NCBI GenBank assembly: GCA_947646735.1
Contig: CANTFK010000993.1
Location: 62,001-126,000 of the forward strand
DNA: 64,000 nucleotides
Source: Peronospora farinosa
Taxonomy: Eukaryota; Oomycota; Peronosporomycetes; Peronosporales; Peronosporaceae
Reading direction: 5' to 3'
Both the position numbers and the translations under genes were made by a program. Below the pieces are notes generated by a model. It searched no databases. It was not told where the DNA came from and worked only from the letters and a program-made list of their open reading frames with translations. Of the stretch, positions 41,890-51,689 are shown piece by piece (within the stretch, counting starts at the first letter, position 1; the number at the start of each line of letters is the position of its first letter).

Positions 41890-43165
41890 AGTCTCTCTAT
41901 TTTTGGAAGAAAATGCGACCGCTACTTTGCAGACAGAGGTTGGTGGTACTGGCAACTGCCATTCTGTTTATCCCCGGACTTGCCCATCGGGACTGCATTG
42001 CACTCGACACCGCCACTGCGTCTTCGACAGGCCCTACCGAGTTAGGGTAGCTATCGCTGGAGACTTCTCTGCGAAGGTATCATCGAAGGCCACTCGACGG
42101 AGATCGAACATGGCCACACTCGGTTCGTCACTCTGCACCAAGCTGAGGATGGGATCCATTGGTTTTGCCAAGGCTTCGTGCCGGAGCTCACCGACGGTTC
42201 ACCTTCAGAACGCCAGGCTATTTGTCGTGATATTCGTACTTGGGGCTGGTCGTTGAGGCGCACCCGCAACTTCATCGATTCCCCTGGTCTGTGCCGGACA
42301 AAAAGTCGAATTACTTCATCATGAAGGCCTTAGGCAAGCAAGCGTTCCGGTTCCACAAAAAGCTCTTGCCCGCCGACTTTTGGTACTCGTTGACCGCCTT
42401 TCCCAATCGGCAACAACGGATGAATGGCAATGCGCAGCGCACCGGCAAACACCGACGCAAGTGTGGGATCATAGTAATGAAATCACACCATATCAAGTCT
42501 GGACAGGGTACAGAGTGGCGACGAGACAGTTGAATCGGTATCACGCTGCGCGGACCGAAAACAATAGCTGCCAAAAGACACCGGCCTGCAGCGGCAGCGT
42601 GGAGACCATGGGTCCATCTGTTTTGGGAATGTCCTAGCGCCGAAGCGCTCTGGGACCAACTTGATGGTCACTGGACCGGGCAGCATGTCACTCGTCAATT
42701 AACCAACAACACCTTGGGGCTTATGTCAGTCGATAGGTTTGCAACATACCCGCGTACCGAGCGAAAATACTGCCGGACCGATTTCAGGATGACGTGGGTA
42801 AAGCCGAACGCGTCTGGGCGCAAATTTGGCACATACTCGCGACTTGATGTCAAACGCGAATTTGAGTCGACAGGAATGCAGCTGTCTACAAGGCTGTCGC
42901 TCTACATCTACTCAGCAGCATCGCCAGTTTTTGGGCTTCGTGTCTTTGTCAGCTCCGAGCAATGAGAGATCATCGAAGAATAGCGTCAGCCACGCATGGT
43001 GCCTTGCTGGATGCTTGCATTGAGTTGCTAGAGCGAGAACCTAGAGGACCACCAAGTGCCACGGTGGCCAGCCACGATATACCGCCGGACCAACTGGCGC
43101 TGATATCCTGGCTCAGGACTTTCCAGAAATCTTGCACATAGTTAACACCATGTAAATAGACGATT
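41890..43165 (+). mobile_element. 3' fragment of a related LINE, plus strand
   Basis: Broken frames give H-P-Q-L-H-R-F-P-W-S (42,260), Y-Q-V-W-T-G-Y-R (42,495), H-L-F-W-E-C-P-S-A-E-A-L-W (about 42,615) and W-L-R-T-F-Q-K-S-C (43,108-43,138), the C-terminal landmarks of the LINE at 30,488-39,346. H-L-F-W-E-C-P with following Cys/His is the common end motif of LINE proteins. The end GTAAATAGAC in the short 3' UTR is shared with the long copy. It is 5'-truncated, as LINE insertions often are. Confidence 0.75.
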
Positions 43166-43623
43166 TGAACCTCTCTCTATATATTCTACTGAATGGCCAG
43201 GTAGTTTTAGCTCTTCATATGAGATCAGAGCTCTCATCCCCTGATTACGGCTGACAGCTCGTGGGCTACAGAATGCACACACACACTCCAAGTAGAACAA
43301 ACTCACAGGAGGACAATTCGTGCAACATTTTCATTCAGTTCTTATCTCTCATAATGCTGCTTCTCTCGTTTTCTTGCTCTTCGATCTCACCAACTGTCCA
43401 CATCTGAGGCCGGGGTAGTAGCAACTGCATTCACATCGTCTTTGGTGCATACGTTTATGACCACTGTCATAACAAAATCGGCCGCAAAACAAATTCTCTC
43501 AGACTTGTGTCGGTCGCAACATTCCATTCGGCTAATGAAGTGGCCCACTCGCTGACGGCTGTTAACCAGTACACCTCGGACCGCTTTCTATCCGCCTTGG
43601 TAGTCATCAAAAACAACAAGAAG

Positions 43624-44115
43624 TTAGAGCAATGACAATGAAGTAGGACGGACTTTGACACTACACTTCGCATAAAGCACTACGTAATAATGATGCAGCA
43701 TTATTAATAACGTACTCTTTGGATCTAAGTCATCACACTCATTACCTCGATTGTTACGTTTTGTGATAGAACGTATGAGGTTCCCATCCGACCCACCAGA
43801 AGACATCTTCACCTGATACGACGACAGACGCGAAGGGTATGGGCAAGTTATTGAAGACCGAAAAGGGTCAGGATCATCCACTGTATCGCCTTGAATGTTG
43901 TACAAGTACATTATTTTCGAATTCGTATCACCTACGCATATTGAATCCACTGTATTGTAGCACATGGGCGGAATTCTACCAGATGGGTGACCACTTATAG
44001 CGAATTCTAATTTCTTCAAAAGCCCAAAGGACTCCTTGGTCTTCTTATATCCGTCTGCAACAGTAGGCGTCGCAGCGAGCACAGGGATCGCCAGAAGAGA
44101 GAGAGCTAGACGCAT
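43624..44115 (-). CDS. Small secreted cysteine-containing protein, copy 2 (frame-shifted end)
   Basis: The signal peptide differs from copy 1 at one residue (Val for Leu12), but the mature part shares only blocks: L-Y-N-(V/I)-Q-G-D-x-V-D-D, S-S-Y-Q-V-K and four Cys (52, 60, 91, 127) matching the first four of copy 1. Near 43,722 a one-base change moves the frame; in the other phase K-E-Y-V-I-N-N-A-A-S-L-L-R-S-A-L-C-E-V matches the end of copy 1, with the fifth Cys changed to Arg. As written the protein has 163 residues with a new tail. It may be a pseudogene or an altered allele. Confidence 0.65.
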   Translation of the reverse strand: MRLALSLLAIPVLAATPTVADGYKKTKESFGLLKKLEFAISGHPSGRIPPMCYNTVDSICVGDTNSKIMYLYNIQGDTVDDPDPFRSSITCPYPSRLSSYQVKMSSGGSDGNLIRSITKRNNRGNECDDLDPKSTLLIMLHHYYVVLYAKCSVKVRPTSLSLL

Positions 44116-44148
44116 TATATGTTGATTGAGTGCGAAGTAGGCAATTTG

Positions 44149-44155
44149 AAAATGA
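44149..44155 (-). promoter_or_regulatory. Oomycete-type core promoter of copy 2
   Basis: TCATTTT on the minus strand, followed by CAAATTGCC, 34 bases before the ATG; identical to the site in the left arm. Confidence 0.6.
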
Positions 44156-44284
44156 CTGAGTGAATTACTGGTCACTTCCAAAGCTAAAGCATGGGTTCAC
44201 CAAAAGCTCTATTTTGTATCGTCATGCTACCGAATTCGAAAGAACATTTCACGAATGAGAATGTAGCCAAGCAACTGCGGATAC

Positions 44285-44583
44285 ATTTGATTGGGTGCAC
44301 TATTTGCTTGCTGTGCTTTTTTGGGCCATGGACTTTCTAATATGTTTACTGCATTGGATTATGATCCTACCATGGACCAAATTAGTCCCCTCTTATCTGC
44401 CTGTCGGACCAGATTAGTACGCTTTTTGCGGGAAGGAATCCGGGTTCAGTATGGATTGTGTTTCCGTGACGTCATCAAATGACGTCAGTCTCTGCTGGGC
44501 GTCATCCCTTTCAATGTGAATGCACCTTGGGTGGATCACAATACACAAGGGTGGATATCCATGATGTACCTCACCCAAGTGTT
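44285..44583 (+). repeat. Repeat R, right arm of the large inverted duplication
   Basis: Partner of 30,193-30,487 in reverse orientation. It contains the palindromic word TGACGTCATCAAATGACGTCA around 44,467-44,487. The stretch 44,584-44,871 before the next gene holds nothing I can name. Confidence 0.8.
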
Positions 44584-44871
44584 TTGCTAAAATGAAGTAC
44601 GTCCGCTTTTCAGTAACGAGCAGTGACCATGGATGTTTGAAAAAAGACCTACGACGATCTCGTTGCATACTTACAACCATTTCAATCAGTTCATCAAGAG
44701 TAAAATAATGATATCAAAGCAGTTAGCATGTCACCTTCAAAATTCTTTTGCAAGACACTTATGCGAAGCAGCAGGAATGAAACAACCCACACAACGTTTT
44801 CGGAATTGGGAGCAACATGCGAGGCACCTACAAAACCCAACGCGACGATGTTACATACACCATTGACTTAC

Positions 44872-47637
44872 TCATAGCACCATGTATGCAAGGCTTCCGG
44901 GCTCAGGGGTAGAAGTTGATGGTGTAGTAGCGACAGAAACATCCTTTGTCCATTGCAAAGCGTCCCCGCCATGTTGTTTTTTGCGCTTCTCTGCTGCAAT
45001 GGCGCGGTGCAGATGATCAAGCCAACGATCCAAATCGGTCTGTGTCTCGCTGGCCACGAGCAGCTTCCGCCCCACTTCTGTTGTAATCTCCAGACACAAC
45101 CTTTTCGTTCGCAAAGTCACGACGTGACATACCGTAAAACTGCGCAGAAGTGCCCCATTGTAGCTCTTAAAGTAGCACAGTGTGGTGCCATGCAGAGTAA
45201 AGTAGCGCCGCTTCCAATTCTTTACCGTGCCACCTTCCTTTTGCAGCCATCCACTGCATACGACTGGTTCCTCCATCTCGGCAATACCCAAGCGGAGCGA
45301 GTTTCGGTCTACTTCTGCCGCAGCTGCTGCCACATTCTTCACTGCTACCTCTACTCGCTCGTTTGTCGGCTTCACTAACTTCTCCGCGCCCTTACTTGTG
45401 GACAATTCCATCGGCTCTGTCCGCTGTTTCAAGCTATCGTCACTTAACGCTTTGTTGACCGTTGACGATGCTTTTGACAAGCCTCGCTTAAAAGCCGTGG
45501 CAGCCGTCACAACGGTGTGCATGGTGTCCAGATGCGCATCCTCTTCGGCGTCATCAAAATCAAACTGAACATCCTGCTCCAGGTCGCTTTCGATCGGCTC
45601 CGACAGTACACCAGTTTGTAGCAGACGGTTCCAGGCCATCATCTCACTCTCGTTGCCTGCGACGACATTCATCACACGGCCATTCTGAAAGCGAACGTCT
45701 AGACAGAAAGGTCGAGCATTACCAATTGCAACATTTGCCAACACTCCTCGTCCGAGGGATGGTGCATCTGGCGCACTCGAATACGACAAGTGCTTTCCCT
45801 CTAGCTTGAAAAATCGGCGCTTCCAATTCTTAAAGTTCTTGCCCTTTTTTAGCAGCCAGCCACTACCAGACTCAGTCACACTTAATGCAGTATCTTCACC
45901 TGCACCACGCGATAGCCTTTCCAATGCACTGTCGCGTGCCTCAGTGATATCTCCCACCGAAATGCAATCGTTAAAATGGTCGAGCCACGAGCGAATCTCA
46001 TCAGGAGACTCGGCCACTACACGCAGCGTACGACCCGACATCAGGATCAAATCCAGACAGTTTGGATAAATGTCATTGGGAACGGCACTTTTGACGATGC
46101 CGTTACCGCGCGGGGCCTCACCAATTTGCTCAAAGTAGTACAGCTTATTGCCATCAGCCATGAAGTAACGGCGCTTCAGTGAGCGGTTTCGGGCACCTTC
46201 TTTACGTAACCATCCATATTTTCGAATCAGACCGGTAGAGGAAGCTCTAGGTGACGTCGCAGAATTGCTGTCAATACCAGACAAAGGCCGAGAAGAATCT
46301 GGCATGAGTTGACCAAAATTATTATTGTCGCTCTCGGTGGTGTCATCGATGCCGTCCAGAGATTCACCTGCACAGACAAGGCTCGATTGACTAGCAGGAG
46401 TCAATCGAGCCGACGACCGATAAGTTGGTAATACTAGCGGTAACGTCGCACCGGACCCTGCACGACTAAACGCGCGTCTTAGCCGATTGCTACTACTCAC
46501 AGCAATGCTGACTGCAGCAGTCGTGGTTGCGACTTCCTTTTTCAAAGTCTTGGAATCCTTGTCTAGCAATTTGCAGATAGCTTGCACCCACTTGTCCATG
46601 AAGGCCCGACTGTCAGCACTTACACAAAGCACTCGACCCGATTCAAGCTGCACAAACACGCAGTTGGTATCCATCTCGCCAAGTTTTAATCCCACAACAG
46701 TGCCCGCACCCTTGGGCACACTCTCCCCAGGTCCATTCTGGTACTGCAGCTTATACCCTTTCAGCTTGAAATAACGTCGCTGCCACTCGGTTGACCTCTG
46801 TCCTCTCTTGTACAGCCATCCTTCACACAGCACACTTTCTTCAAACGTCTCCCCAAGAAACGGGGCATCTTGTCCAGCATATGGATCTCCAAAACATGGT
46901 CGCTTACCAGTCACTTTCGCAAGTGCATGATCCCACGCCTCAATGTCTGCGAACGAGTCAGCCGAGATTCTCAAAATACGATTATTGTCCGAGTAAATAT
47001 CCAGTGCAAAGGATCTGGACGGATTAATATTCACTGCATTGACTCTAGTCTCTCCAAGAGGTTTCTCATTAGGCTGCGCTCTATACTGAATAACTCGTCC
47101 CGTTAACGTCATGTAACGTCGTTTCCACGTCTTGAAATTCTGTCCTTCTTTTAGTAACCAGCCTTTCATAAATACAGCTGCATTTCTGCCTGCATGTCCT
47201 CGATCTTCCTCTCTAGTCATTGCTTCTTGTAAAGCCTCTGAAAGTTTATCAAACCACTCCGTACACTCATCATTTGAATCCACTTGTATCTTCACTGCTT
47301 GATTCTTCAATTCACCTCGTACCATTAACGCATTGGTACATTCCGGTGTACGCTCCACACTATTGATACATAATCTTCCTTTTTCATCAATTCCTTTTCC
47401 ATTAGGCGATCGCTCGGTAAAATAAATAAATTCCCGACCTTTTAATACAAAGTAACGACGTTTCCAGCTCTTGATAATACGGCCTTGTTTATAACCCCAA
47501 CCCGAGTGATCACAATATGAGCTACGTACAATACGTCTCAAGGCAACTACTTGCTTTGTAGCTCCTTGAAACTGCTGCTGAGCGACGTGCTGACGCGTCT
47601 CACGACTCTCGCTGGATGTCGCATTTAATGCATACAT
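44872..47637 (-). CDS. Protein with six pleckstrin homology (PH) domains
   Basis: The 921-residue frame is uninterrupted. Six PH domains lie at about residues 44-140, 156-242, 270-358, 472-560, 591-676 and 793-880. Each starts G-W-(x)-(x)-K-(x)-G and W-K-R-R-(Y/F)-F-like (W-Q-R-R in the third, L-K-R-R in the fourth) and ends with the conserved Trp of the last helix (128, 235, 350, 551, 669, 872). Basic residues of the first strands fit the K-Xn-R-x-R pattern used for phosphoinositide binding. No kinase, GAP or other catalytic domain is present, so it probably acts as a membrane-bound scaffold. Linkers are Ser/Thr-rich. Confidence 0.92.
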   Translation of the reverse strand: MYALNATSSESRETRQHVAQQQFQGATKQVVALRRIVRSSYCDHSGWGYKQGRIIKSWKRRYFVLKGREFIYFTERSPNGKGIDEKGRLCINSVERTPECTNALMVRGELKNQAVKIQVDSNDECTEWFDKLSEALQEAMTREEDRGHAGRNAAVFMKGWLLKEGQNFKTWKRRYMTLTGRVIQYRAQPNEKPLGETRVNAVNINPSRSFALDIYSDNNRILRISADSFADIEAWDHALAKVTGKRPCFGDPYAGQDAPFLGETFEESVLCEGWLYKRGQRSTEWQRRYFKLKGYKLQYQNGPGESVPKGAGTVVGLKLGEMDTNCVFVQLESGRVLCVSADSRAFMDKWVQAICKLLDKDSKTLKKEVATTTAAVSIAVSSSNRLRRAFSRAGSGATLPLVLPTYRSSARLTPASQSSLVCAGESLDGIDDTTESDNNNFGQLMPDSSRPLSGIDSNSATSPRASSTGLIRKYGWLRKEGARNRSLKRRYFMADGNKLYYFEQIGEAPRGNGIVKSAVPNDIYPNCLDLILMSGRTLRVVAESPDEIRSWLDHFNDCISVGDITEARDSALERLSRGAGEDTALSVTESGSGWLLKKGKNFKNWKRRFFKLEGKHLSYSSAPDAPSLGRGVLANVAIGNARPFCLDVRFQNGRVMNVVAGNESEMMAWNRLLQTGVLSEPIESDLEQDVQFDFDDAEEDAHLDTMHTVVTAATAFKRGLSKASSTVNKALSDDSLKQRTEPMELSTSKGAEKLVKPTNERVEVAVKNVAAAAAEVDRNSLRLGIAEMEEPVVCSGWLQKEGGTVKNWKRRYFTLHGTTLCYFKSYNGALLRSFTVCHVVTLRTKRLCLEITTEVGRKLLVASETQTDLDRWLDHLHRAIAAEKRKKQHGGDALQWTKDVSVATTPSTSTPEPGSLAYMVL

Positions 47638-49120
47638 TACGACTATATGTTACGTGTAAAATATGAGATAAAACGCTGTTGTGCGATTGGTCAAAATACA
47701 AAATGATTCAACAACATGTGGCAAACAAGAACTTTAAATGGATGGCGGGTTGCTCCGTTTCTGTACGCAATCGTGAAAAGAGGAGGTTTTAATCATGACT
47801 TTAAGAATTTTGTAAAAAATATTCAGCTAAAGCTCTGCTTTTTAGGCAGAAAAAGCATTTATTTATTTTGTTTAATTTCAACGTATTTTTATAACATTTT
47901 ATGTAATATTAAAAATCCGTCGACATTGGACATATCATGAAAATAAATAACTATTTTTATGAGGATGCATCAATTGAAAAAATTCTTGAATCATGTTATA
48001 ATTTTTTACGTGACGAAGCCTTGTGCTTTTTGGTGGCCATCTCAAAATGATCAAATACTGCAGGCACCGATTAGAGACGATGAAGAACACGATACGAAAG
48101 GTTGAACGATGCAGAGTTACTGAATACTATAGATTGCAGGGCCGTGTAAATGTGTAAGATTGTCAAGCACAACAGTTTCATTTTGAGACGTTCATCGACC
48201 ACATATCGCGGCATTTGTTCACCTAGAGCTAATTGTCTCCACAAATCGGACTCTACTAACGACATTGGTAAGGTTAACCTAAGCCGTTGTACAAGAATTA
48301 GAGCGCAGCAAGTGAGATTGCCATAGGTCGTTCAAAGTATTTGAAATATATATCATGTCGTACAAAACAAAGAATCTAAAAAATCATGGGGCTGAACATA
48401 CTTTTACTGGCAGCGTCTCGTGATGTAATGATGATGCCGGCTGCAAGCCTTACCGCCGTCAGCACGCTTCCTGTGATTTTGTAAAGAATGATTAAAATGC
48501 GTATTGCTGAAGGGAGAGTATACAATGGAAGGCACGAAAGCACAATGCATTTGCAGTCCAAGGTCTTTAACACCAGCTGGTTTCCTGCGACCTCCATCGC
48601 TGCTTAGCGCTTCGTTGTTAGATACAAAGAAGTATGAGCCACAAAACCCTCGAGAGTTTCTCGAACACAAGTGAAACGTAGTGACGCTTAAAACGTTCCA
48701 AACGTGATCATGCCGTCTATGAATGTGGACGATGCAACATAGATTGCAGTCACTAGGTGCCTAGATTATCAAGTTTGGTTTTATATTATGCTAAGATCTT
48801 CAAACAAGACATGTCTAGCTGAACCTGCATGCAAATTGAGGGAAGGTCTAAAGAGTGGAATGGCCGTGGTTTTTACGCGGTGATAGAGATAAGAGAATGC
48901 CAAAAAAAGATAAACGTAAAGTTATCAGCCAATAGCAACCTACTTTACCGAGTAAAGACGTGTCTGTTGTGTTTATACAAAAGACAGTTTCGGATGTGTA
49001 AGAACAAGCGTACAAACATTTTTATTTTTACTTTATGACTGTCTTGGTTAAATCCGTTAACAGCATCACAATATTTTTCAAAAGCAGTATATTGACTAGA
49101 CATTTTTTCAAGATTTTTGC
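47638..49120. other. AT-rich intergenic stretch without recognised genes
   Basis: Only short frames without domains occur. Bases 47,638-47,700 probably hold the promoter of the PH-domain gene (with ATTGGTC, an inverted CCAAT word). Nothing else is recognised. Confidence 0.6.
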
Positions 49121-50851
49121 TTATTTTCTCAAGTCCACGCCTTCATCGATGCAAACTTCTCGAGATGGATAAAGACGTGTCGTCTCTGGATGCGTAACAA
49201 CACATCCGACATGGTGAGACGAGGGTAATGATGGTCTTGTATCAATGTCCATTGTCCTCATGGTATCAATCAGTCGCACTGCTGGACTTTTTGAATTGTT
49301 TCGAAAGTCGACTGTGTTTGGAGCGAGACGGATTGGAGGAACGAAGAGCGTCGTTGTTGTAGCTGATGCCGTTGCAGCTCCTCCTGTATTAGTACTCGTT
49401 GGTCCAAAGCTAAATCCCGGATGCTCCAAGTACGGCTTTGCAGATGGAAATGCATTCGTAGATGGCTGTGGAGGAGGCCAATCGTCAATAATATGACGAA
49501 TCGACTGTGCATTGCGAGACTCGAAGCGCGTCAACAACTTTCGCGCCGACTCCACCGAGATATCGGGTAGTTTGCGTAGAGCCACAGCCTCCACCAGTCG
49601 CATCAGCTCGTCAAACGTCATCAGCACACCCAACTCTGCGTGAGCCACCACCACACGCATGATCCCGGCCTCGTCGTTCGGGTCAAAGTACGCGTCATTT
49701 CCATTTTTCTGTCCACCCTGTGTGCGCTTTTTTACGCGTCGGTGCAGCGCCGCAAAGTGCACGCCGTACATCTTAGCGGCCGTGCGTAAACTCATACCCT
49801 GCTGCTCTACAGCCGCGATGGCCTTCTCCCATGTCTCGGCTGGAACCGTGTGGCTCAGTTTGTAGCTGCGCTTGTCTTTGGACGACGACGACGTGTTAGA
49901 CGCCGAGTCCTGGATTTCGTCCATACTGCTACCGTTGTTGGTAACAAGCTGTTGAATCTGAGGCAGCATCGAGCTAATATCTCTTCCGCCATTTGGTCCG
50001 ACGTCATTACCACTTGACCTGGTATCCCCCCGTCCAGCATTTGTGCTGTTCTCGTTGCTCCAACCGTTACGACTCTCCCCGAGACGCGTTTCTTTCGATC
50101 CCCTTGCAGATTCTCTCGGCCACACCATAGTCCGTCGACGTTCGTCTACGATCTTTGCTCGACGCTGTTGCTGCTGCAGTTGCTGTTGGTGACGTTGACT
50201 AAAGTTGTGTTGTAGCTGCGTCTGACGTTGTACCTCGTTTGTAAACGACGGACGAGGGTCAGCATAGGCCATCGCAGTCTTGGACTGCATATGCAGCAAC
50301 GAGCGGTCGCTCTCTTTGCTCGGTCTTTTCTCCTTCCCGTCGTCGCTATTTTTGTCGTTTCTGCCCGTGACTTGCACCACACCGGTACTCAATCTGCTGC
50401 TCTCTTCATCTTGAATGTTTATACTGTTGCTGCTGCTATTGTTGCTACTGCTATTGTTGCTACTGCTACTGTTGCTGGCACTCGTGGTTTTCTCGCTATT
50501 GGATCCTGGTTCTACTGGTGCTGACACTGGACGCAGCTTTGCCATCTCCAGCCTCTCCGGTGTCCACACTTCCTTATTACTGATGCTTCCTTCCATCGCA
50601 TCAAATGCAAAGCTATTGAGTTGCATGAAGCCATGCACACGCTTGAACTCAAGCACCCATCGGGACGGTGGGAAGTCAATCGGGATAGACACGGCACCAC
50701 CTTGACTAGCAACGGTCCGCACCGCAAGTCGGACGTCGTCGGATGTAATGCGTTTCTGATGACGGAGCTGTTCTTTCAGTACACGAAGCGCTTCTTTCTC
50801 CCCTGGTTCACTCAGGTAGCGCCGTACACAGACAGATGAGGACAGTGCCAT
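49121..50851 (-). CDS. Helix-turn-helix (psq/CENP-B-like) protein
   Basis: A 576-residue frame. Residues 19-75 end with F-P-P-S-R-W-V-L-E-F-K-R-V-H-G, like the second half of CENP-B-type DNA-binding modules (W…F…R-H). Residues 126-145 are a Ser/Asn tract and 222-230 a Gln tract. Residues 337-375 form a clear psq-type helix-turn-helix (W-E-K-A-I-A-A-V…S-L-R-T-A-A-K-M-Y-G-V…L-H-R-R-V-K), followed by a second helical module to about 452. Such proteins are nuclear DNA-binding factors, often derived from transposases. The start at 50,851 is the first ATG after an upstream stop. Its 5' half is duplicated in inverted orientation next door. Confidence 0.8.
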   Translation of the reverse strand: MALSSSVCVRRYLSEPGEKEALRVLKEQLRHQKRITSDDVRLAVRTVASQGGAVSIPIDFPPSRWVLEFKRVHGFMQLNSFAFDAMEGSISNKEVWTPERLEMAKLRPVSAPVEPGSNSEKTTSASNSSSSNNSSSNNSSSNSINIQDEESSRLSTGVVQVTGRNDKNSDDGKEKRPSKESDRSLLHMQSKTAMAYADPRPSFTNEVQRQTQLQHNFSQRHQQQLQQQQRRAKIVDERRRTMVWPRESARGSKETRLGESRNGWSNENSTNAGRGDTRSSGNDVGPNGGRDISSMLPQIQQLVTNNGSSMDEIQDSASNTSSSSKDKRSYKLSHTVPAETWEKAIAAVEQQGMSLRTAAKMYGVHFAALHRRVKKRTQGGQKNGNDAYFDPNDEAGIMRVVVAHAELGVLMTFDELMRLVEAVALRKLPDISVESARKLLTRFESRNAQSIRHIIDDWPPPQPSTNAFPSAKPYLEHPGFSFGPTSTNTGGAATASATTTTLFVPPIRLAPNTVDFRNNSKSPAVRLIDTMRTMDIDTRPSLPSSHHVGCVVTHPETTRLYPSREVCIDEGVDLRK

Positions 50852-51689
50852 GGCAATAATGTAATAGCGACGCTACGGGGTCTATGTTTGTGGAACGATT
50901 GTGGTGTGTACGTCACATAACAAAAGTTGGGCGTCGGATTTTGGTCGGATAAACAAGTAGGTCGAATATTCTTGGTGGAAATACCGGTAACCTAATCATC
51001 CCTTTTTAGTGACATGACCGCCGTCAATGTTGACAATATTGACGCTGTTCATGTCGCAATAAAAATAGTCCGCGCTTTTATTTCTTTTATGTCGTCATAC
51101 GGTTGTTTTAGCCACCGAATTTCTACTAATTAAGGGTCGATACCATCGCTTTAAAGTCATTCATGTAATTCCTTTAAGACAGTTTCTACAGATCTAACAA
51201 AAGCTCTCATTGAGCTTTGAGGATAGAATTGCAATGTCATACGCAGGCCCCTTCTCAAATTAAGCTTTTTTGTTCCGACAGGCAAGGATGACGAGGACTA
51301 AACTGCCGAAAACCGGTGCTTAGCGACGAAATAAGGACCGAGAACCCTAAGATAAAGTCGCCGACTGCTTAAAAGGCTTCCTTTTCGCGCGTGTCGCATT
51401 AATCGTCGATCAGATGTGGATCCAATAAATGTCATAAACAAGGCATAAAAAGGTGTTTTTATTTTCTGGGAAAAGTAACTCTTACTTTTTCAGAGTGTTA
51501 TACTCGAAAATACATGTTGATCTGTTCATTGAACGTTTTTGAGAGGTGTCAAAAATCAGAAAATAGAGAGCTACTAACCGACTGCAATCTGACCGACGTG
51601 TTACGTTTATTTCATAACAACTCAAACAGATAAAATCATAGAGGTAAAGCCCCACTCGAAACATGGCGGACGTCTCTGTGCAACCCAAG
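50852..51689. other. Spacer between the helix-turn-helix gene and its inverted copy
   Basis: Holds the probable promoter of the gene at 49,121-50,851. A small inverted repeat with GTCAATGTTGACAATATTGAC lies near 51,025. No gene recognised. Confidence 0.55.

Larger units (their letters stand above)
43180..44292 (-). repeat. Right secreted-protein arm of the inverted duplication
   Basis: Reverse-oriented partner of 39,347-40,483. Here the gene keeps its original upstream neighbour (repeat R), which the LINE separated from the gene in the other arm. Confidence 0.9.

Noticed and set aside
39527..44115. RxLR or Crinkler class for the secreted proteins
   Set aside because: No RxLR-dEER or LFLAK motif follows the signal peptide in either copy.
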